A DNA stretch of 64,000 nucleotides, taken from the NCBI GenBank assembly GCA_900469615.1, contig UBYA01000010.1, positions 218,246 to 282,245 on the forward strand, written 5' to 3'. Every line of letters begins with the position of its first letter. Within the stretch, counting starts at the first letter, position 1. Below the pieces are notes generated by a model. The model saw only the letters and a program-made list of their open reading frames with translations, was not told the origin of the DNA and searched no databases. Below are positions 41,239 to 49,971 of this stretch, in pieces. Made by a program: the position numbers and the translations under genes. The DNA comes from Hyphomicrobiales bacterium. GTDB lineage: Bacteria; Pseudomonadota; Alphaproteobacteria; Rhizobiales; Rhizobiaceae.

Positions 41239-43863
41239 TCATTGCGCCGTCGTCCTGCCGCGGCGTCGGCCAGTGGCTTTCGCCTCGGGCGCATCTTCTG
41301 CGGTCGGCAAAGCAGGAGGTTCCGGCCTGTCGTCTTCCGCTTGCGCCTGCGGGCCGTCGGCGGAATCCGTCAACTCATCGGCGGCAAGATCCGCATGCCT
41401 GCCCGGTCTGCCGTCGCGAACGATATGCAGTTCCTGATGCGGATAGGGAATGGAAATCCCCTCCTCCTTGAACCGCTTCAGAATTTCGATGCGCAGATTG
41501 TTGCGGATCTCCATGCCGTCGGAAAGATCGGACAGGTAGAAACGCATTTCGAAGTCGAGCGACGAGGGACCGAAGCGCAGGAATTCCACATGCGGCTCGG
41601 GATTCCTGAGAACCTTGGGAACCGCACGCACAAGCTCCAGCAGGATGTCCATGACCTTGCGCGGATCGGCGTCATAGCTGACCGATACCGGGATTTCCGA
41701 GCGGGCGAGCCTGTTGCGATGCGTCCAGTTACCGACGGAAGCGTTGATGAGTTCCGAGTTCGGTACGATGATCGATTGCTTGCGGAAGGTCTCGATTTCG
41801 GTTGCGCGCACGGAAATGCGTTTGACGATCCCTTCCGACGTGCCCGACACGATCCAGTCGCCGACCTTGAACGGCCGCTCGACCAGAAGGATCAGGCCGG
41901 AGACGAAGTTCGACACGATGTTCTGCAGGCCGAAACCGATACCGACCGACAGGGCGCTGGCGACCAGAGCCAGGCTCGACAGGTCGATGCCGGCAGCCGA
42001 GATGGAGATGATCGCCGCGACCGCGATGCCGAGATAGCCGATACCCGTCTTCACCGAGTTGCGGACGCCCAGATCCACCTGCCCGCGCGCCATGACGTTG
42101 CTGTCGAGCCAGCGCTGGAACCAGCGCGTGACCAGATAGCCTCCGGCAAAGAGCAGAATGCCGACGCAGATGCCGAGCAGCGAGATCGAAATGTTGCCGA
42201 TCTTGATTTCGGTGAACAGCCGGTAGGCGAAGACTTCCAGATCCTGGATATGGAAGCCCCAGGAAAGCAGGATCAGGGGAATACCCGTCAGCAGGGCGAC
42301 CGCGTAGGTCGCAAGCCCGGCGATCAGGCCGGCCTGGTCGAGCGCCACTTCGCCGAACGCCAGGCGGTTTTCCAGAAAACGGCCGATGATCGTTTCGGCA
42401 AAGACGCCCTGTTTGGAGACGGCCTTGCCGAGCTGGAAGCCGAGATACATGGTCGCGATGACGGCGCTGGTCACGATCATCTGCGTGGCCATGAAGCGGG
42501 CCAGCCCGACATAGCCGATGAACGAGATGAAGATCACCAATATGCCGAGAACGCGCAGGATGATGGCCATGCCATGAGGCCATCGCCGCCCGGGCGCGTC
42601 CGGATCGCCATTCTTGGCAAGCATCGGCGAGCCGAAGGAGGCCGCAATGAGAATGAGGCCGATCAGCAGTGCGGCAAGAAAGCTCTTCGCCACGGTGACG
42701 ACGACGGGCGAACCCATGGATTCGCTGATGCGGTCGAAGACGTAGTCCAGCCCGTTGACCACCGCCATGGCCTGCAGGCACCAGGTCAGGGAATGCGCGC
42801 CCTTGTTCGACAACTTGACGAGGCGCCAATGCGGACGGAACGGCGCGAAGACGGCGTTGCTCAGGCGCCCGACGAAATAGACGAGGCCGATGAAGCCGAA
42901 GAGCGCCGCCAATATCGGCGCGATATCCGGCCTCAGCACATTGAAATTCGAAAGGAAGAAGAAGGAGGTGACGAGAAACGCCGCCAGCGACAGCGTGCGG
43001 ATCAACGTCGACCAGAAGGCGACGGAGAGCCGGCTGATATAGGGCGGGTTCTCGATCGTTTCGTCCTGCACGTAATACCGGCGGAACAGCCGATACCCGC
43101 CGGCCAGGAACAGCAGCGCCGCGCCGATCGACAGGCAGACCGCCGCAAGGAACGACGCAAGCTTTGCCTTCAGCACGAAGCCGATCCAGCTCGTTACGGC
43201 ACCGCTGAACTTGATGCCCTCCTCGACGAGAGCCGCCCCCGCATCGCCAAATGTCGTAGCGGAGATATCCGTCCGCTTGAACAGCGTCTCGGCAAACAGC
43301 TTCCGCCGCATCTCCATCAACTGCATCGACAGCCGATTGCTCTCGCCCGTCAGATTGTCGGCGTCGAGGATTACGGCGCTGATCTGGGAGCGTTCGGCGT
43401 TGAGCCTGTCTCGTTCCTGCGTGACGATCGGAGCTTCGGGCGGCTGGCCCTCCTTGGGGGCAGCGCCGAGCTGTGCCAGTCGCGTGTCGATCTCGGCCGT
43501 GCGGGGCTGCAGGCGTGTCGAAATTGCCGTAACGGAGCGATTGAAATCATCGACCTTGCCGGACAGCGCCACCAGCGTTTCGTCATCCATTCCAGGCTGC
43601 TTTGCCTCGTCCTGGAGCGATGCGTAAGCTTTTTTCGCCTTGGCAAGATCGGCAACCGCGGCATCCAGAAGCCCGTTGGCAAGCGGCGCCGGCTGTTGTT
43701 GATCCGTTTGCTGCGACGGCTGTGCCGATTGCTGATCCTGCGCAACGGCATACCCTTCGGCCAGCGGAGCGGCGGCCATGATGGCGCTCAGTCCCAGCAG
43801 CAAAAGGGGCAGCAGAAAAAGACGGAATTTCAGCGGGCGCAAGCAGAGCTCCTCGTCGCACAT
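41239..43863 (-). CDS. large MscS-family mechanosensitive channel
   Basis: An 874-residue inner-membrane protein. A signal peptide (FRLFLLPLLLLGLSAIMAAAPLAEG) is followed by a periplasmic DUF3772-like helical region (about residues 50-190) and many membrane spans. The MscS core lies at about residues 610-790 with the pore-helix and beta-domain motif VGIGFGLQNIVSNFVSGLILLVERPFKVGDWI. The C-terminus is acidic and disordered (about the last 60 residues). It would open under hypo-osmotic stress; this fits an organism that accumulates betaines, but no direct link is shown. A very long open frame on the opposite strand over this gene is a composition shadow. Confidence 0.9.
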   Translation of the reverse strand: MCDEELCLRPLKFRLFLLPLLLLGLSAIMAAAPLAEGYAVAQDQQSAQPSQQTDQQQPAPLANGLLDAAVADLAKAKKAYASLQDEAKQPGMDDETLVALSGKVDDFNRSVTAISTRLQPRTAEIDTRLAQLGAAPKEGQPPEAPIVTQERDRLNAERSQISAVILDADNLTGESNRLSMQLMEMRRKLFAETLFKRTDISATTFGDAGAALVEEGIKFSGAVTSWIGFVLKAKLASFLAAVCLSIGAALLFLAGGYRLFRRYYVQDETIENPPYISRLSVAFWSTLIRTLSLAAFLVTSFFFLSNFNVLRPDIAPILAALFGFIGLVYFVGRLSNAVFAPFRPHWRLVKLSNKGAHSLTWCLQAMAVVNGLDYVFDRISESMGSPVVVTVAKSFLAALLIGLILIAASFGSPMLAKNGDPDAPGRRWPHGMAIILRVLGILVIFISFIGYVGLARFMATQMIVTSAVIATMYLGFQLGKAVSKQGVFAETIIGRFLENRLAFGEVALDQAGLIAGLATYAVALLTGIPLILLSWGFHIQDLEVFAYRLFTEIKIGNISISLLGICVGILLFAGGYLVTRWFQRWLDSNVMARGQVDLGVRNSVKTGIGYLGIAVAAIISISAAGIDLSSLALVASALSVGIGFGLQNIVSNFVSGLILLVERPFKVGDWIVSGTSEGIVKRISVRATEIETFRKQSIIVPNSELINASVGNWTHRNRLARSEIPVSVSYDADPRKVMDILLELVRAVPKVLRNPEPHVEFLRFGPSSLDFEMRFYLSDLSDGMEIRNNLRIEILKRFKEEGISIPYPHQELHIVRDGRPGRHADLAADELTDSADGPQAQAEDDRPEPPALPTAEDAPEAKATGRRRGRTTAQ

Positions 43864-44118
43864 AAGTCGCAGGCAATGGATGACCGAAATCGCCGCAGAG
43901 AATGGAGAACCGGATCGTCCTGTAATGTGATTGCGAATTTCATAGTCTTTACGCGTACGCCTTGTAAGACAAAGAAAGGCGACAGAAAGGCATTTAACGC
44001 CTTATCCGGTCCCTTAACCCCGCCGAAGCCGGATGACGCCCGCCTCCTCTTTAAGACGAGGTGTCGGGCCGATCATCGCCTGCCCGGAAATAGGCCGGAG
44101 AAAGGTCTTGGCAATGGG

Positions 44119-45207
44119 TCAATCCACACCCCGCCCCTTTCGCAGGATCAGGATGAAGGCCACGCCTCCGACAAGCCCGGTGACGATGCCGATCGGCATA
44201 TCCTCCGGCGCCATGATCATCCGGGCGACGATATCGGCCCAGATCAAGGTCAGCGCGCCGAACGTCGCACTCAACGGCACGACGCGAACATTGTCGCCGC
44301 CGACGATCAGCCGCACGAAATGCGGCACCATGAGCCCGACGAAACCGATGGCACCCGAGAACGCGACCATCACGCCGGTCAGAAGCGCAGTGACGACGAA
44401 GAGCAGCAGGCGGAACTGCGTGACGGCTATGCCGAGCGTGACCGCCGTTTCATCGCCCATGGCGAGCGCATTCAGCTCCCGCGTCTTCGGAAGCAGCAAG
44501 GCAAGGCAAAACAGCAATATGCCGGCCGGATAGACGAGGTGCTGCCATTGCGCCAGCCCCAGCCCGCCAAGCATCCAGAAGACGACGGTATTGGCGGCCC
44601 TCGGGTCTCCCAGGAAGATCAGAAGGTTGCCGAGCGCCGTGAACACGAAGGCCACGGCCACTCCCGACAGGACCAGCCGATCGGCCGAGCGGGAGCGCGT
44701 CAGGCGCGTCGTCAGCCCCACGGCGGCGGTCGCGACCAGAGCGCCGGCAAAGGCAAACAGCGGCACCGTCAGCAGGCCCAGGATCAGGCCGGTATGCAGC
44801 AGCGCCAGAATGGCGCCGAACGCCGCCCCCGAGGAGACGCCGAGAAGATGCGGGTCAGCCAGCGGATTGCGCGTCAACGCCTGAAGCACGGCACCGGTCA
44901 CCGCAAGCCCCGCCCCCACGAGCGCCGCCAGCACGACCCGCGGGAAACGCACATCCCAGACAATGCTTTCCTGACCGCCGGACCATGTGACCGGAAAAGT
45001 GCCGGCATGCAGCTTGTTGCCGACGATCGACCAGACGGTGGAAAACGGAATGGATGCCGAGCCGAGCGACACCCCGGCGGTGATCGACAGGATGAAGCCT
45101 ATGGCAAGCAAGGGAATGAGGATGGAGAGGTTGAGGCGCATGCTCGAATCTTGAGAAGGAGATCCGCCCAATGATGGATTGGACGGATCGGCATTATCGA
45201 TAATCAC
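44119..45207 (-). CDS. FecCD/BtuC-type ABC transporter permease
   Basis: A 362-residue inner-membrane permease for corrinoids, siderophores or similar. Motifs are WDVRFPRVVLAALVGAGLAVTGAVLQALTRNPLADPHLLGVSSGAAFGA, LSGVAVAFVFTALGNLLIF, RELNALAMGDETAVTLG and GAIGFVGLMVPHFVRLIVG. The GTG start overlaps the stop of the binding-protein gene (GTGA), suggesting coupling; an internal ATG at 45141 is the other candidate. Last gene of the operon led by the DUF1636 gene and a cobalamin riboswitch, which points to cobalamin or cobinamide transport. Confidence 0.88.
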   Translation of the reverse strand: MIIDNADPSNPSLGGSPSQDSSMRLNLSILIPLLAIGFILSITAGVSLGSASIPFSTVWSIVGNKLHAGTFPVTWSGGQESIVWDVRFPRVVLAALVGAGLAVTGAVLQALTRNPLADPHLLGVSSGAAFGAILALLHTGLILGLLTVPLFAFAGALVATAAVGLTTRLTRSRSADRLVLSGVAVAFVFTALGNLLIFLGDPRAANTVVFWMLGGLGLAQWQHLVYPAGILLFCLALLLPKTRELNALAMGDETAVTLGIAVTQFRLLLFVVTALLTGVMVAFSGAIGFVGLMVPHFVRLIVGGDNVRVVPLSATFGALTLIWADIVARMIMAPEDMPIGIVTGLVGGVAFILILRKGRGVD

Positions 45208-46163
45208 ATCGCGTTCGGGTGGAGAGCCTTCGCCAGGGCGGCGATGGCCTCGATGTTGCGCGGGCCCGGGGTCGCCTCCACATAGGGCAACACGACGAAA
45301 CGATCGTTCTTCACGGCATCGATATTCTTGAAGGCCGGGTTGCCCTTGAGGAAAGCGATCTTCTGCGCGGCGGTCACCTGGCCATAATCGACGATGACGA
45401 TGACTTCCGGGTTTTTCTCGATGACCGGCTCCCAGGAGACTTCCGTCCAGCTCTTCTCGACATCGTCCATGACGTTTACGCCGCCGGCGGCCTCGATCAT
45501 GGCCGTCGGGATGCCATAGCGGCCCGATGTGAATGGCTTCTCCTCGCCGGAATCATAGACGAAAACGCGCGTCGGCCTGTCGATGTGACCGATCTTCGCC
45601 TGAATCTCGCCGAGCTGCTTGCGGTAGCCGGCAACCAGCGCCTGCGCTCTGTCCTCGACGCGGAAGATCCTGCCGAGATTAAGGAGATCGACGAACATGT
45701 CGTCCATGGTCGGCTTGTTCTTCTGCATGACGAAGATGCAGGATTCCGTCAGCTCGTAAACCTTGATGCCGAGGGGCGCCAGGGTCTCCGGCGTCACCTC
45801 GCCCCCGACCTTCATGCCGTAATTCCAGCCGGCGAAATAGAAATCCGCATTGGCGCCGAGCAGCACCTCCTTGCTCGGATATTTCGGAGACAGTTCCGGC
45901 AGTTCCCTGACACCCTCGCGCAGCTTCTCGTCCAGCGTCTTCCAGCCGGAAACGCCGGTGTAGCCGACCATGCGATCCTGAAGTTTCAGCGCCAGCATCA
46001 TTTCGGTCAGATTGACGTCGTTCGAGACGGCGCGCTCGGGCGCCTTGTCGAAAGTCACGTCGCGATTGCAGCTGCGAATGGTGACGGGCTCGGCAAGGGC
46101 CGCGCCCGCAAGCAGGCTTCCAGCGAGCAAGGCGACGGCAGAGAAGGATATGCGGGAAAACAT
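45204..46163 (-). CDS. BtuF/FecB-like ABC transporter substrate-binding protein
   Basis: A 319-residue periplasmic binding protein. The signal peptide ends ALAEP after MFSRISFSAVALLAGSLLAG. The mature part starts VTIRSCNRDVTFDKAPERAVS and has the class III features DVNLTEMMLALKLQDRMVGYTGVSG, LLGANADFYFAGWNYG and WEPVIEKNPEVIVIVDYG. The frame extends upstream, but the ATG at 46163 has GGAG before it and a clean signal peptide. Riboswitch context favours a corrinoid ligand; siderophore ligands are the other option for this class. Confidence 0.87.
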   Translation of the reverse strand: MFSRISFSAVALLAGSLLAGAALAEPVTIRSCNRDVTFDKAPERAVSNDVNLTEMMLALKLQDRMVGYTGVSGWKTLDEKLREGVRELPELSPKYPSKEVLLGANADFYFAGWNYGMKVGGEVTPETLAPLGIKVYELTESCIFVMQKNKPTMDDMFVDLLNLGRIFRVEDRAQALVAGYRKQLGEIQAKIGHIDRPTRVFVYDSGEEKPFTSGRYGIPTAMIEAAGGVNVMDDVEKSWTEVSWEPVIEKNPEVIVIVDYGQVTAAQKIAFLKGNPAFKNIDAVKNDRFVVLPYVEATPGPRNIEAIAALAKALHPNAM

Positions 46164-46183
46164 GAAGGGCTCCAATGATCGGA

Positions 46184-46963
46184 TTATCGAAGGGAAAAGG
46201 AAAAACGTTGCGGACCGCTTTCGGCCGGATGAAGGCGGGCGCCGACACGGAATGCGTTCGATACGTGCTCCACCGTCAGGACCTCGGCCGGCTCGCCATG
46301 CCCCGTGAGCCGGCCGCAATCGAGAACGGCGACATGGGTCGCAAAGTCTGCGGCAAGGTTGATGTCGTGCAGCGTCGTGATGATCGTCGGCCCCACCCCC
46401 TTCAGAAGCTCGAGAATCTCGAGCTGGTGCCGGATATCGAGGTGGTTGGTCGGCTCATCGAGAACGATGAGTTCGGGCTCCTGCGCCAATGCGCGGGCAA
46501 TCAGCGCCCGCTGCTTTTCGCCGCCCGACAGCGACGCGAACTGACGAAGCGCCAGAGGCTCCAGCTCCAGGCGTGCGAGAGCCCTGGTCGTGACGTCGTG
46601 ATCCCGGTCGCTCCAGCGCGCCATGCCTTTGCGATGCGGAATGCGCCCCATCAGCACGACATCGCGCACGCTGAAGGGAAAATCTCCCGGCGTCTCCTGC
46701 GGGACGACGGCAATCCGTTGCGCCGCTTCTTTCGGACCGATGGACCAGAGATCGACGCCATCGAGCCTCACCACGCCCCGCTGCGGCTTGACGCCGCGAT
46801 AGAAGCAACGCAACAGCGTCGATTTGCCCGCCCCGTTCGGACCGATAATGGCCAGCCGGGCGCCGGCTTCGACGGACAGATTGATGCCGCTGATGATCGG
46901 CATGCCCTTCTGCGGGCCCCAGGTGACGCCGTCGGCGTCCAATCGCGCGCTTCGTTCGGACAT
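46184..46963 (-). CDS. BtuD/FecE-type ABC transporter ATP-binding protein
   Basis: A 259-residue ATPase with Walker A IGPNGAGKSTLLRC, signature LSGGEKQRALIARAL, Walker B LIVLDEPTNHLDI and the histidine in TTLHDINLAADF. Sequence type is FecE/BtuD/HmuV. It lies 20 bases upstream of the binding-protein gene and 9 bases downstream of the DUF1636 gene, all on one strand, so it belongs to the riboswitch-controlled uptake operon. Confidence 0.92.
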   Translation of the reverse strand: MSERSARLDADGVTWGPQKGMPIISGINLSVEAGARLAIIGPNGAGKSTLLRCFYRGVKPQRGVVRLDGVDLWSIGPKEAAQRIAVVPQETPGDFPFSVRDVVLMGRIPHRKGMARWSDRDHDVTTRALARLELEPLALRQFASLSGGEKQRALIARALAQEPELIVLDEPTNHLDIRHQLEILELLKGVGPTIITTLHDINLAADFATHVAVLDCGRLTGHGEPAEVLTVEHVSNAFRVGARLHPAESGPQRFSFSLR

Positions 46964-46972
46964 GATCGGCTC

Positions 46973-47386
46973 CTATTGCAGCGCGACCGATCGGCGTTCG
47001 GCCGAAACAATGGCCGCCGGGATGCGCGCCAGGGTCTTGCCGCTGAGCGCTCGCGGCCGCTCGCTTTCGCGCGTCAGCCCATCGGGGCGATCCTGATACA
47101 GCCGCGCGAAGGAAACGAGCGCGCCGATATCGGCAGCGTCCTCTATGTCGCCGAAGAGGTACGTCGCCTTTGCCGTCGCCTGAAAAGCGACCGTGCAGGG
47201 CCGTTCGCAGCCTGCCATGCAGACACTGCCTTCAAGGCTGAAATCGTCGGAAAGCATCGCGCCCGCCTGAGAAATGGCGGCTTGCAGATGCTTCAGGAGA
47301 TCGAGACCGGGCCGGCACGGCTTGCCGACATGACGGCAGTTCGTGCACACGGTAATCCGGTGCGTCGCCTCTTTTTCCTTGTCCAT
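46973..47386 (-). CDS. DUF1636 family cysteine-rich protein
   Basis: A 137-residue protein with thioredoxin-like ferredoxin cysteines: ITVCTNCRHVGKPCRPG near the start, and GSVCMAGCERPCTVAFQ in the middle. This is the DUF1636 family, small metal-binding proteins that tend to occur with cobalamin-regulated genes in alphaproteobacteria. Its ATG at 47386 has GGGAGG six bases before it; the open frame further upstream overlaps leader sequence and is rejected. As first gene behind a cobalamin riboswitch it is probably involved in corrinoid or cobalt handling. Confidence 0.82.
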   Translation of the reverse strand: MDKEKEATHRITVCTNCRHVGKPCRPGLDLLKHLQAAISQAGAMLSDDFSLEGSVCMAGCERPCTVAFQATAKATYLFGDIEDAADIGALVSFARLYQDRPDGLTRESERPRALSGKTLARIPAAIVSAERRSVALQ

Positions 47387-47511
47387 GAAATGCCTCCCGG
47401 AGAATTCGCCGGAGGCAAAGTCAAGATAGGGCCAACGGACGCAACGGCGTCCCCGCCCAACCACTGATTTTCCATCGGATCACCCCGTCCGTTGCGGTTG
47501 ATATCGTCGAT

Positions 47512-47693
47512 GGCAGGTCTCCTGGCTCGCGGGTCACAACCCGTTCGCGCCTTCCCGGCATAAAGCCAGTGGCATGCTGCGAACGCGCTCTCCGCTTACA
47601 GTTGCGGGGGCAGCCACGGTTTTGGCCCCTGATGGGTAATCCGCACCGTGTTCCCTTTTCAGCCGCCAGCAGGATCGATCCGAAGGCGGCACC
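47512..47693 (-). promoter_or_regulatory. cobalamin riboswitch upstream of the DUF1636-ABC operon
   Basis: On the minus strand a compact, textbook element: GGTGCCGCC near the 5' end, GAAAAGGGAACACGGTGCGG, GCCCCCGCAACTGTAAGCGG, CCACTGG, GCCGGGAAGGC and the B12 box AGCCAGGAGACCTGCC (plus-strand 47512-47527). It ends about 125 bases before the DUF1636 start codon. It makes the downstream transporter a corrinoid-controlled system. Confidence 0.95.
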
Positions 47694-47790
47694 ATCAAGG
47701 CTATTCATCTCATAGAAAGCGGAATCGGGCAACGGCGATGTCATGGGCGCTTTCGCTTGTCCTTGGGTTCGACATTGGGAGTGGCGATTT

Positions 47791-47808
47791 GTTACGTTAT
47801 TACATAAC
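47791..47808. promoter_or_regulatory. palindrome upstream of the second riboswitch
   Basis: GTTAcgttattacaTAAC, an AT-rich inverted repeat about 100 bases upstream of the riboswitch 5' edge, in the probable promoter area of the uptake operon. It resembles metalloregulator boxes of the Zur type in style, but the match is only approximate. The rest of 47694-47906 shows no gene. Confidence 0.3.
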
Positions 47809-47906
47809 TATTGGCAAGCCGCTATTTTCCCGCCGTTCGATAGCACCTCCAATGGAAACGATGAATGATCTCTGCCCTTATCACCTCAAGGAGAAAGGCG
47901 GAGCTG

Positions 47907-49319
47907 CTAGACCGCCTTGCATTGCGGATGGAAGCGCTCCGCGACGCTTTCCGCTGCCGCATAGGCCTGCGTCACGATTTCCGGCACCAGATCGATGTCG
48001 GGAAGACTGCCCAGCCCCAGGGGGCCGATGGCGAAGAGCCCTTCCGTCGTGCGCCCATTCACCTCGAGCGCGCCCGTCGCCTCGACGGCAAGACCGAGAC
48101 CCAGTTCATCCGGCACAGCGAGACCGGTGTCGATCAGGCTCCGCAGCAATGGAGCATTCAGATCGGGCGCCTGGCATCGACAGTCGATGACATCGTCGGC
48201 ATAGAGCTGTTCCGTCTCTTGCCGGCCTGCAGGCTTCAGGATCAGCCCGGTCGGCGTGCGCCGGATGAAATGACCGCGCCGCAGCAGGGTATTGCCCTCG
48301 GCCAGTTCCTGCTTCAGGCGAACATGCAGCGCCTCGGGCAGCCGGTTGCGGTGGCTGTCATAGAGCGCCCTGAGATGCCGGTTGAACTGCTGCTTCTGGC
48401 TGGCCGGCAAGGAACGCCACAGCGACCGCGCATGCTTGCGCAAGCCGTTCATGACGGATTGCCAGCTCTGGCCGTTTGTTTCCGCCTCGCCGCAAGCCTT
48501 GCGGACAAAGCGAACGATTTCGCTGAGCTTGCCGGGCATCTCATCGGCGGGGAAGACGGGATCGGCATTGTTGCGCGTGTGGCTCTGAGGCAGGAAGCCG
48601 CGCCGCGAGACTATGGTGATCTGCCCCGTATAGCCGCTTTCCCGCATCTGCAGCAGCCGATCGACGACGCGCAGTCCGCTGCCGAGCAGGATCGTATGCG
48701 GACGCGATACGAGACGGCGCGCGCGCACGGCGGTCGGGACATTCGCGAGATCGCCTGCCTGGGATTCCTGATCGGTGACGCCGTAGCCGGTCGCCAGCAC
48801 CACCATGTCGAACGGCGCATTGGCGGCGCCGTCGCTTTCCACCACGAAGCGACCGCCGCGCACACGGCGAATCCCGAAAACAATTTCGCTACTGACTTGC
48901 ACCGCAACGTCGCGCCGCGACGAAAACGCTTCCGAAAAGCGCTGATAGACGTAGTCACTGAAAATGCTCTTCGGCACGAAGATCTGCAGGAAGCCGGGGA
49001 TGGCGGCGGGAACGGCGCTCCGGAAAGGAGCATTGCCGCAAAGCCATTGATTGAAATCGTCCGGATCGCCGGCCGAAACCGAAAGGTCGCGAACGCGGCT
49101 GTTAAGGATCTCGCTGCTATGCCCGGAAGCCAGCGCCTGACCGCCGCTGACGCTGGAATTGGGATCGAAAAGCTGCAGATGGAAGGGAAACCGCACTGCT
49201 TTCATCAGGGCGATCGCCATCATCATGCCGGAAAAGCCACGCCCGACCACGGCGATGCGCGGCATCGCGTAAGGCTGCGCCGCATTTGTCCTGGCGGAAA
49301 AGAATCCCTGAACCGTCAT
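47907..49319 (-). CDS. FAD/NAD(P)-binding protein (NAD_binding_9 type), first copy
   Basis: A 470-residue flavoprotein starting with the dinucleotide motif IAVVGRGFSGMMMAIALM, followed by SGGQALASGHSSEILNSRVRDLSV, a second nucleotide motif region VLATGYGVTD, and a C-terminal GPLGLGSLPDIDLVPEIVTQAYAAAES. The family (FAD-NAD(P)-binding, related to amino-acid hydroxylases by fold) has no fixed reaction. A second, clearly related gene is at 51882. Both flank an SfnB-like gene, pointing to organosulfur use. GGAG precedes the ATG. Confidence 0.78.
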   Translation of the reverse strand: MTVQGFFSARTNAAQPYAMPRIAVVGRGFSGMMMAIALMKAVRFPFHLQLFDPNSSVSGGQALASGHSSEILNSRVRDLSVSAGDPDDFNQWLCGNAPFRSAVPAAIPGFLQIFVPKSIFSDYVYQRFSEAFSSRRDVAVQVSSEIVFGIRRVRGGRFVVESDGAANAPFDMVVLATGYGVTDQESQAGDLANVPTAVRARRLVSRPHTILLGSGLRVVDRLLQMRESGYTGQITIVSRRGFLPQSHTRNNADPVFPADEMPGKLSEIVRFVRKACGEAETNGQSWQSVMNGLRKHARSLWRSLPASQKQQFNRHLRALYDSHRNRLPEALHVRLKQELAEGNTLLRRGHFIRRTPTGLILKPAGRQETEQLYADDVIDCRCQAPDLNAPLLRSLIDTGLAVPDELGLGLAVEATGALEVNGRTTEGLFAIGPLGLGSLPDIDLVPEIVTQAYAAAESVAERFHPQCKAV

Positions 49320-49971
49320 ATCAACTCCTGGGGCGAGAGGTGGTCGATCATGCCTTTCTTGGGGCTACACGTTTACAGGCCCAGAAACACGAACTCCGAT
49401 TTCGGATGCCGGCAGCCGATACACGAGGGCTGACAGAACGCACGGAAACCGCTTCGGTTCTCAACTCGACGCATTCCTTCAATCGGGAATTCCCTCCGCT
49501 GAAAGAAAGATGCGATACGCAGATCCAACTCCGATCCAATGCCGGATGCCTGCAATCGGCCGCCACGGAGCTGCTTCGCAAAAGCTGTCGGGCGGCGGGA
49601 TGTTGCCATTGTCTACTTATTTAGTCGTATATGAAAGCGCGAAAATGCGCATCTAGCAAGTGCTTTCTTATCGGAGTGGAACGAGGTCGAAGATGCTGCG
49701 GCGAAGAGATGTCGCGGAGGCTCTGCTTTTCCGCGTGGCACACCCTTCGATCCGCGTCAGGGAAACGGAAGTTCAATGACCCCGAAAAGCGTCATGCCGA
49801 GCCGCTTTCGGCGGCGTTGCAACCGGTAAACGACCAAAGGCACGTCTTCTGCCCGGCCACGGCATCTCGGCGGCGCGCTTACAATTTTTGCATTCTCCCC
49901 CTATTATGCTGAAAGAAGCGCGGATCGAATAAGCAGGGACAATCGACCTGGAGCTGGCCGAGGAGCGGTGA
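49320..49971. other. 652-base divergent intergenic region with no convincing gene
   Basis: It lies between the leftward FAD protein gene and the rightward SfnB-like gene. The short frames on both strands have no recognisable family or clear ribosome-binding site. AT-rich sequence near 49608-49634 (TTATTTAGTCGTATATGA) shares the TATATGA end with the proposed Rrf2 site at 51808-51825 and may be part of a promoter. Confidence 0.5.

Noticed and set aside
41242..45174. A 1310-codon open frame on the plus strand over the MscS and permease genes
   Set aside because: It is opposite two well-recognised genes, has a composition full of Arg, Asp, Gln and Gly typical of the antisense frame of high-GC DNA, and shows no domain.
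49631..49912. A 93-codon plus-strand frame in the gap before the SfnB-like gene
   Set aside because: Cysteine- and arginine-rich without any family motif or ribosome-binding site; likely chance.
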